Shown here: positions 52,590 to 64,000 of the stretch, in pieces
How the letters are laid out: each line of letters begins with the position of its first letter
How positions within the stretch are numbered: the stretch's first letter is position 1
NCBI RefSeq assembly: GCF_038502225.1
Contig: NC_091369.1
Location: 8,146,581-8,210,580, forward strand
Length of the DNA: 64,000 bases
Reading direction: 5' to 3'
Source of the DNA: Cherax quadricarinatus
Lineage: Eukaryota > Arthropoda > Malacostraca > Decapoda > Parastacidae
Position numbers and translations under genes: made by a program
The notes under the pieces: generated by a model
What the model was told of the DNA's origin: nothing
The model's input: the letters and a program-made list of their open reading frames with translations, nothing else
The model's database searches: none

Positions 52590-53305
52590 CGCATCTGCTA
52601 GAAAAATGACAGGATGGATACTGAGAACCTTCAAAACTAGAGATGCCAAGCCCATGATGACACTCTTCAGGTCACTTGTTCTATCTAGGCTGGAATATTG
52701 CTGCACACTAACAGCACCTTTCAAGGCAGGTGAAATTGCTGACCTAGAAAATGAACAGAGAACCTTCACGGCGCGCATAACGGAGATAAAACACCTCAAT
52801 TACTGGGAGCGCTTGAGGTTCCTGAACCTGTATTCCCTGGAACGCAGGAGGGAGAGATACATGATTATATACACCTGGAAAATCCTAGAGGGACTAGTGC
52901 TGAACTTGCACACGAAAATCACTCACTACGAAAGCAAAAGACTTGGCAGACGATGCAACATTCCCCCAATGAAAAGCAGGGGTGTCACTAGCACGTTAAG
53001 AGACCATACAATAAGTGTCAGGGGCCCGAGACTGTTCAACTGCTTCCCAGCATACATAAGAGGGATTACCAATAGACCCCTGGCTGTCTTCAAGCTCCGT
53101 TATGGAAAACTGGAGGAGATAATAACTAGAACAGAGTATACTACTGACTCCGGCCATACAATAGAGCGGAAAAATAATGTAAGGGACCTGGGAGTAGTAA
53201 TGTCTGAGGATCTCACTTTCAAGGATCACAACAGTGCCACGATCGCACGTGCAAAGAAAATGATAGGATGGATAATGAGAACTTTCAAAACGAGAGATGC
53301 CAAGC
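52590..53305 (+). mobile_element. CR1-like LINE 3' region with scrambled order
   Basis: One open frame from 52606 reads MTGWILRTFKTRDAKPMMTL, LVLSRLEYCCTLTAPFK, LNYWERLRFLNLYSLERRRE and [20 protein letters not shown], as at 60553. At about 53096 it switches in frame to sequence that belongs upstream in the same ORF (YGKLEEIITRTEYTTDS, NNVRDLGVVMSEDLTFKD) and reaches MIGWIMRTFKTRDAK again at 53258-53304, where an RTE-like LINE is inserted. So two pieces of the family are joined in reversed order. Confidence 0.75.
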
Positions 53306-57600
<4,295 letters not shown>

Positions 57601-57604
57601 CCAG

Positions 57605-59838
57605 ATCAATGAGAAATTGTTTTATCGTGAGCCCTCCAACACGAAGTCAAAATATGTCTGCGTTTTGGAGGAAAGTGACTCAGAACTGGAGGTAGATGAC
57701 CCAGAATTGCTTGAAAGTGGTGATGAATACTTGCCACTGGATGCAGAGGTGTCAAGTGATGATGAGGAGGAAGAAACGCCAGCCAAAAAGCAAAAAGTAG
57801 TCAAGAAAAAGAAAGGTATTAAGATCGAGGAGATGCCTGATAAAGAAGATATTCTTGATGAGCTTGCTGTTGACAGTAACCCCAGCTGGACCCATGGTGA
57901 CATCCATAATGACCCTTTGCCTGAATACCAACATGAAAAGCCTCTTGCAGTTAGGTCTTCATATGAATATTTTACCGATTTCTTTACTGAAGACATGATA
58001 GACAACATAACATATCAAATAAATTTGTATGCCAAGCAAAAAGACATACCACTTTTTCAACAGATTCTGAAGAAATCTTGAGATTCATAGGTATTCTGTT
58101 GTTTATGGGTATTAATTCATACCCAGCCATTGAAGAATATTGGGCAAATACATTGAAGATACCCCAGGTTGCAGAAGTCATGGGATCTAAGAGATTTAGG
58201 TTGCTTAGGCATACAATCCGTTTCAATGATAACAGACTAAATAATGGTAATGACAGATTCCACAAAATAAGGCCACTTTACACTGCACTAACTAATGCTT
58301 GCTTGAAAGTTCCACCTACACCCAAGCAGTCTGTTGATGAAGTTATGGTTGCTTTCAGGGGTAAAACTGCTGGAAACCTAAGGCAGTACATCAAAACCCA
58401 AGTGGGGTTTCAAACTGTTTCGTCGTGCAAGTGAAGATGGATTCATACATGATATACTCATGTATCAAGGCAAACCAACTCTTGACAGCCATCCCATAAA
58501 GCTGCCATAGGAAGAAACAAAACTACCAATAAGTTCAAAGATTGTTCTGGTACTTGCAACCACTATCAATCAAAGACATACATCAGCAATCTATGCTGAC
58601 AATTTTTTTTAAGTCTATCTTTGGTCAAGGTACTAAGAGACAAGTATAACTGCAGATACACTGAAACTGTACGTGATAATAGATGTGGTAAGCCAAACCT
58701 GGTTCCTGTCAAACAAATGGAAAAGAGCAATGTGCCCAGGGACACTTTTGACTTCAACAGTACCAATGATGGTATCGTTGTTGTAAGATGGAAGGATAAC
58801 AAAGTTGTGACTTTAGTGACAAATGATCAGGGGGTGTGTGAATTGCTCATTACTCTAAAATTTGTTCATGATTGCAGCCATGTATACACGTAAGTAACCA
58901 TTCTTACAGTATTCATTACCTTTGTAACTTGTGAGTTCATTACCTTTGTAACTTGTGAGTTCATTACCTTGTACCTAGTTCAGCCATCAAAACTTTGGAG
59001 CCCGGTCCCTGGACCCATTGTGTACCTCTGTAATCTGTAAATACCTTTGTAACTTGTCATCATTGTGACTAGACCTACCTGGAGTTCATTATCTTTGTAA
59101 ATTGTGAGTTCATTACCTTTGTAAATTGTGAATTCATTACCTCTGTAACTTGCTCAGCTATCAAAACTTTGAGGCCCAGTCCCTGGACCCATTATGTACC
59201 TCTGTAATCTTTTGACTACCGCCCACTGGATGGGTATGGGGTGCATAATAAACATATTAAACTAAGGTTAATCTTCTGTGTATTGTTGACAGATATAACA
59301 AGGATACAAAGACCAGAACCCAGGTCCATTGCCCTACAGTCATCAAGAACTATATTGCACACATGGGAGGTATTGACAAAAGTAACATGTTGGTGCATCT
59401 ACACAAAACACCTATGAAATCTAAACGTTGGTACATGCGGCTGTTTGCCTATGTTCTTGATCTGGCTGTTGTGAATGCATGGCTTCTTTACTGCCGTGAT
59501 TGTAAATCACTCAGTACCAAGTGCATGCCACTGAAGAGTTTCATGAATGATATCTCTATCATTGCAAGATCCAAAGGAAATAAGTTGGGACGCACCAGCA
59601 GAACAACTACAAGAGCTTCAACAAGTAGTTCCAATAGTGACAGTAATGATTTGTCAAGCTTGCAATTGCCAGTTGCTATGCAGTACCAACATGCAATAAG
59701 GCCTGATGATACTGTGAGGTTTGATCAAACGCTACCTTACTGGCCAGTGCTTGGCAAGGTACGTACTGTACTTGTAAGTATTGCAGCAACAAGAACAATT
59801 ATACTACATCGTCATTTTACTGTTCCGCATGCAAAGTA
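57605..59838 (+). pseudogene. piggyBac-type transposase gene, broken, with one apparent intron
   Basis: DDE_Tnp_1_7 family. An acidic N-terminus (EESDSELEVDDPELLESGDE), then SSYEYFTDFFTEDMIDNI, RFIGILLFMGINSYPAIEEY, SVDEVMVAFRGK (first Asp), IYADNFF (second Asp) and MGGIDKSNM (third Asp at 59375). The Asp usually three residues after the third (DKSDM) is Asn. Breaks: frameshift near 58060, frameshift near 58397, TAG at 58508, frameshift near 58610. A GT-AG intron at 58890-59292 joins VYT to YNKDTKTRTQ. The reading after 59757 is probably past the last exon. Inactive; could be a domesticated-type PGBD relative that later decayed. Confidence 0.8.
58890..59292 (+). other. Intron-like interruption of the piggyBac gene, made of short repeats
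   Basis: Donor GTAAGT and acceptor TTGACAG fit the protein phase. The interior holds several GAGTTCATTACCTTTGTAAC units and two copies of a CCCTGGACCCATTNTGTACC block ending in GGTGCATAATAAAC. The latter matches the repeat at 52155-52235. Confidence 0.65.
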
Positions 59839-60127
59839 AATCTGTGCATAAAGAAGGCTAAAAATTGCTTCATATCCTTCCATTCTAGCAATTAGTAATA
59901 TACAATGAATATGGGACTTGAAAATTTTATCCCTTTGCAATGTATCAATGTAGCAATTTGGTTTCTTTTTATATTTTTCTAATACAAGTTCCATTTATGT
60001 TTTTGATATTATCTGTTTGTATAATAAATTAAAAAAATAGTTATTTGCTGTTTTATTAACCATTGCAAGTTTGCAACATCAAAATTTATACTCCCTTAAA
60101 CGGGCAGGCCATAACAATAATAAAAAA
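59839..60127 (+). other. No gene recognised
   Basis: AT-rich sequence following the piggyBac remnant; may contain its 3' UTR (an AATAAA lies near 60022). Confidence 0.35.
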
Positions 60128-60240
60128 AAAAGGCACAATACCGTGACTGGAACGATACACAAATAACCCGCACATAAAAGAGAGAAGCTTACGACGACGT
60201 TTCGGTCCGACTTGGACCATTGACAAAGTCACACTAACCA
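60128..60240 (-). repeat. Penelope-like terminal repeat fragment
   Basis: On the minus strand: GTGTGACTTTGTCAATGGTC, CAAGTCGGACCGAAACGTCG, TTTTATGTGCGGGTTATTTG, TTCCAGTCACGGTATTGTGC. The same repeat is inverted-paired at 7280-7480, and its start recurs at 62340-62367. The GGACCGAAACG block recalls half of a hammerhead core, but CTGATGA is not seen. Confidence 0.5.
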
Positions 60241-60552
60241 GGTTCGAGGTTCTGACCAGAGCTTTGGTAAGAGGGGAGTGGGGGAAGAAGGATGGGTAAG
60301 GATGGAAGTTTGGGAAAGGTTGGGGAGGGAGGAGGGGTAGGTGGGGATATAAAAGGGTAGTGACTTATCCACTTTGGTGTAATTTGAATATGCATGTGTG
60401 CATATTAAGTGATTTATGAAGAGGTTGGTTATGTGTGTAGGGTATACCTCCTGCCCATCAATTACGCAATGCTATATTGTGTTATACCACTGCGTCATTG
60501 AATTGGAAGGATGCATACTGTATAGAATTGCTTGTCTATTTTTTTTTTTTTT

Positions 60553-61255
60553 TTTTTTCGCAAGAGGTTGGTCAGGATCTGCTAGAAAAATGACAGGATG
60601 GATAATGAGAACCTTCAAAACGAGGGATGCCAAGCCCATGATGACACTTTTCAGGGCACTTGTTCTATCTAGGCTGGAATATTGCTGCACACTAACAGCA
60701 CCTTTCAAGGCAGGTGAAATTGCTGACCTAGAAAATGTACAGAGAACCTTCACGGCGCGCATAACGGAGATGAAACACCTCAATTACTGGGAGCGCTTGA
60801 GGTTCCTGAACCTGTATTCCCTGGAACGCAGGCGGGAGAGATACATGATTATATACACCTGGAAAATCCTAGAGGGACTAGTACCGAACTTGCACACGAA
60901 AATCACTCGCTACGAAAGCAAAAGACTTGGCAGACGATGCAACATCCTCCCAATGAAAAGCAGGGGTGTCACTAGCACGTTAAGAGACCATACAATAAGT
61001 GTCAGGGGCCCGAGACTGTTCAAATGCCTCCCAGCATACATAAGGGGGATTACCAACAGACCCCTGGCAGTCTTCAAGCTGGCACTGGACAAGCACCTAA
61101 AGTCGGTTCCTGATCAGCCGGGCTGTGGCTTTTACGTTGGATTGTGTGCAGCCAGCAGTAACAGCCTGGTTGATCAGACTCTGATCCACCAGGAGGCTTG
61201 GTCACAGACCGGGCCGCGGGGGCGTTGACCCCCGGAACTCTCTCCAGGTAAACTC
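60553..61255 (+). mobile_element. CR1-like LINE 3' copy with open C-terminal frame
   Basis: Reads from about 60590 to the stop at 61226: [93 protein letters not shown]. This is the terminal part of a CR1/L2-type reverse transcriptase ORF (LxRLEYC, YxERLxxLxLxSLExRR). It ends in TCCAGGTAAACTCCAGGA. The upstream ATG (60416) and T-run are not element sequence. Confidence 0.8.
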
Positions 61256-61379
61256 CAGGAGGCGCAGCTGCAGGCGAAGGTTGCTGGGCATTCGATGGAG
61301 GTTGGTTGCTCACCTGGAGTCGGCCAGCAAGGCAGTGACTGAGGTGGTGTCCTGCTGTATTGTAGTAGTAGATGTAGCG

Positions 61380-62165
61380 AGGTCAGTTGTGAGGTGTTGG
61401 TTGATAGAGGTGGGTCACCCAGAGATGGGGAGGGCTTGTCCGTGTTACTGGACATAGAATGGTTCTGGTGGTATCCATTCTTCTTCTGGGGGGAGGTCGC
61501 TTAAGATATTGGGACGAGGGAAGTTCTCCTTGTGGATAAAGCGTCGAACTCTTTGTTGGAGGGTCATTCTTTGGGATCTGTGGGGAGGGGTGGTGATGGT
61601 TTAGTCGGTTGTGTTCACTGGTTGGGGGGGGGATTCTCTCTGTCAGGCACGTAGAGTTCCTGCATGTCATATAGTTGTCTCTTAGTAAGTTTGTCTAATC
61701 GGACGTTGATTGCAGGGATTCTCTGTTGTATGTGTAGGTCCTCTGATCTGATTCTGTCTCTGAGTCTGGTGTTCGTGATGAAGCGGAGGGCTTTGTTTTG
61801 TACTCTTTGGAGTTTGAGCATGTTTGTTTTGGTTGTGAGCGACATGGGTACGCAGGGGTATTCTAGCAGAGGTCTGAGCATCATCTTGTACAGGTGAAGT
61901 TTGATGTGGGGAGGGGCTGCTTTGAATCGATAAAGTTGGCCAAGGCGGGCTTTCGCTAGGTTTACTTTTTTGGTTACGTGGGTTGTAGAGTTGAGTAATC
62001 TGCCGATCTCGTATCCTAGGATCTTGTTTGGGTTTCTTATAGCAATACGGGTACCTCTGATGGAAATGCCCCCTTTTTCTTCTATGGCTGATGGTAAGCA
62101 CCCAACGGTGCTGATGAGGACTTTGTCAGGGTTTGTTGTGATTCTCCATTTTTTTCTCCCACACT
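61380..62165 (-). mobile_element. Jockey-like LINE 3' fragment
   Basis: On the minus strand frames read WRITTNPDKVLISTVGCLPS, GTRIAIRNPNKILGYEIG and then (61615-61884) MMLRPLLEYPCVPMSLTTKT, LKLQRVQNKALRFITNTRLR. This is the post-RT region of a Jockey/CR1-type protein (LRPxLxYxxxxW, LQxxQNKxLRxI). Frameshift near 61890. Not related to the other LINEs in the window. Confidence 0.65.
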
Positions 62166-62347
62166 AACCAGAGGTGGAGCAGGACGGCTACATATAGTCA
62201 GGAAGAGGTGGTGGTGGTAGTAGTAGTAGTAGTACAAGAATTGTATATATACAATTGTATTATATACAATTCTTGTACTACTACTACTACTACCACCACC
62301 TCTTCCTGCCTATATATAGCCGTCCTGCTCCACCTCTGGTTAGTGTG
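62165..62347. repeat. Long near-perfect inverted repeat (hairpin)
   Basis: The left arm begins CACTAACCAGAGGTGGAGCA and runs through GTGGTGGTGGTAGTAGTAGT to GTACAAGAATTGTATATA. The right arm is its reverse complement ending in TGCTCCACCTCTGGTTAGTG, with only a few mismatches. Arms are about 85-90 bp around an AT-rich centre near 62250. The right flank continues with TGACTTTGTCAATGGTCCAA, the Penelope-like repeat. Confidence 0.88.
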
Positions 62348-62369
62348 ACTTTGTCAATGGTCCAAGGCC

Positions 62370-62812
62370 ATAATACATTAGGGCTTAGCAGATTAGCAAT
62401 TGCTTAAAAACTAACAATCAGAAGTTCATTTATATGGGCTCACTGACCTTATACTGAGTTTCTCTATCCACTATAGGGAGTTCAGTTCGAAATTCTAATT
62501 TTATGGCCAATTGCCCCAAGAAGGGTTACACCACAACTACTTGAACTGGTTCGAAGCCAGTCATAGCATGAACCAGTTCAAGAAGAGTGCCAAAAGGTGT
62601 CTGATGAAAGTAGCTACAGAAAGGGAGGGGAATGATTTTCTATTTTTTAGCTAACATATGTGTAAATTTTACCTTATTCCTAGTAATGACCCTCGTATTG
62701 TAGTCTTAATGACCTTCGTGTAGAAGATAGTCTTTTAGTATGATAATAAGATGTTATCTTCATTGTAGAATAATAAGAAAATATTATAACCTTTATATTA
62801 TAATAATAAGGT
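62370..62812. other. No gene recognised
   Basis: AT-rich; includes an imperfect repeat of TTGAACTGGTTCGAAG/ATGAACCAGTTCAAGA (62540-62584) and TTATAATAATAAG stretches. Confidence 0.35.
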
Positions 62813-62943
62813 AAAAGGACCCCAATGGAAATAAGTCACTCTGACTTTTTTGGGTTATCCCAGGTTCTCTACACATATGCTGCTATGTATGATAATTCTA
62901 TGTAACTGTATTTGTGTATACCTGAATAAACTTACTTACTTAC
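62813..62943 (+). mobile_element. SINE 3' half
   Basis: GGACCCCAATGGAAATAAGT, TTTGGGTTATCCCAGGTTC match the body of the SINE at 63576-63872. It then diverges to a GTGTATACCTGAATAAACTT end with a (CTTA)n tail that runs into the minisatellite. Confidence 0.6.
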
Positions 62944-64000
62944 TACCATCCCTACACCACAGCTACCATCCCTACACCACACCTACCATCCCTACACCAC
63001 ACTTACTACCATCCCTACACCACACCTACCACCATCCCTACACCACAACTACTACCATCCCTACACCACACCTACCATCTCTACACCACACTTACTACCA
63101 TCCCTACACCACACCTACCACCATCCCTACACCACACCTACCATCCCTACACCACACCTACCATCCCTACACCACACTTACTACCATCCCTACGCCACAC
63201 CTACCACCATCCCTACACCACAACTACTACCATCCCTACACCACACCTACTACCATCCCTACACCGCACTTACTACCATCCCTACACCACACATACTACC
63301 ATCCCTACACCACACCTACCACCATCCCTACACCACACCTACCACCACCCCTACACCACAACTACTACCATCCCTACACCACACCTACTACCATCCCTAC
63401 ACCGCACTTACTACCATCCCTACACCACACATACTACCATCCCTACACCACACCTACCACCATCCCCACACCACACTTACTACCATCCCTACACCACACC
63501 TACCACCATCCCTACACCACAACTACTACCATCCCTACATAACTACTACTATCCCTACACCACACCTACCACCATCAGGCCCGGTGGCCTGGTGGCTAAA
63601 GCTCCCGCTTCACACACGGAGGGCCCGGGTTCGATTCCCGGCGGGTGGAAACATTTCGACACGTTTCCTTACACCTGTTGTCCTGTTCACCTAGCAGCAA
63701 ATAGGTACCTGGGTGTTAGTCGACTGGTGTGGGTCGCATCCTGGGGGACAAGATTAAGGACCCCAATGGAAATAAGTTAGACAGTCCTCGATGACGCACT
63801 GACTTTCTTGGGTTATCCTGGGTGGCTAACCCTCCGGGGTTAAAAATCCGAACGAAATCTTATCTTATCTTATCTACACCACACTTACTACCATCCCTAA
63901 ACCACAACTACTACCATCCCTACACCACACCTACCACCATCCCTACACCACTCCTACCACCATACCTACACCACATCAACAATCATCCCTATATATGGCA
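62943..64000. repeat. 20-23 bp minisatellite array, continues past the window
   Basis: Units built on ACCATCCCTACACCACACCT, with TTACTACC, ACTACTACC and ACCACC spacer variants, at 62943-63575 and 63872-64000, interrupted by a SINE. A higher-order order of spacer types is visible (about 63180-63300 is repeated at about 63310-63440). The open frame of YHPYTTPTTIPT-like repeats is an artefact. Confidence 0.93.
63576..63872 (+). mobile_element. tRNA-derived SINE inserted in a minisatellite
   Basis: The head GGCCCGGTGGCCTGGTGGCT contains an A-box-like element. GGGTTCGATTCCCGG at about 63628-63642 is a perfect B box (GGTTCGANTCC). The body TACACCTGTTGTCCTGTTCA, AATAGGTACCTGGGTGTTAG, TGGGTTATCCTGGGTGGCTA ends in a (TCTTA)n tail. 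The acceptor-stem pairing CCCG/CGGG is retained, but the cloverleaf is not complete enough for a functional tRNA gene. Relatives at 15490-15745 and 40295-40550. Confidence 0.85.

Noticed and set aside
62850..63542. 230-codon frame of HPYTTPTTIPT repeats
   Set aside because: Minisatellite artefact; a SINE and array units explain it fully.
63590..63660. A tRNA gene suggested by GGTTCGATTCC
   Set aside because: It heads a SINE body with a TCTTA tail, and the cloverleaf does not close properly.
62943..64000. CRISPR-like array
   Set aside because: Units are contiguous 20-23 bp repeats without unique spacers, in a eukaryotic genome.

Overview
The window is eukaryotic, AT-rich and dominated by transposable elements. 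Split genes with GT-AG introns, APE-type LINEs, TTAA- and TA-flanked MITEs, tRNA-derived SINEs and long TA, CA and minisatellite arrays point to a large arthropod genome. Several repeat families look like ones I associate with decapod crustaceans such as crayfish or prawns; that taxonomic placement is inference.

Two conserved host genes converge. On the + strand, cytosolic valyl-tRNA synthetase (VARS) enters the window already inside its catalytic domain. Fifteen well-supported exons run from position 1 to 24763. Two further in-frame candidate exons (17454-17780 and 20484-20621) would insert an EF1B/GST-C-like module between the catalytic core and the anticodon-binding domain. The HIGH motif lies upstream of the window, KMSKS is at 10386-10400, and no exon for the usual C-terminal coiled coil was found. 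On the - strand, RPF2, a Brix-domain 60S ribosome assembly factor, is complete in six exons from 51677 down to 35809 (939 nt, 312 residues).

Almost everything else is mobile or repetitive DNA. (i) An RTE-like LINE family is present in more than ten copies, including one full-length copy with an uninterrupted 968-codon frame (53558-56464, -), plus short derivatives that join its 3' end to its 5' UTR. (ii) A decayed I/R1-like LINE with RNase H lies at 28600-35204; its two ends are fused in short SINE-like copies, and 24-32 bp pieces of its 3' tail are inserted with target-site duplications. (iii) CR1/L2-like 3' fragments occur around 2.1, 6.1, 6.9, 52.6 and 60.6 kb, with another LINE fragment at 61.4-62.2 kb. 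(iv) There is a family of roughly 1 kb piggyBac-type TTAA MITEs, two of them in a triple nest with an RTE copy at 40593-45984. (v) A broken piggyBac transposase gene with an intron lies at 57605-59838. (vi) Tc1/mariner remnants and TA-flanked MITEs are present. (vii) Penelope-like terminal repeats form inverted repeats; one is a 524-bp insertion with a 14-bp target duplication and a hammerhead-like core. (viii) Tandem arrays include a 2.1-kb 15-bp minisatellite inside RPF2 intron 1.

The window therefore reads as two housekeeping genes whose introns have been repeatedly used as landing sites, with nested insertions that record the order of events.
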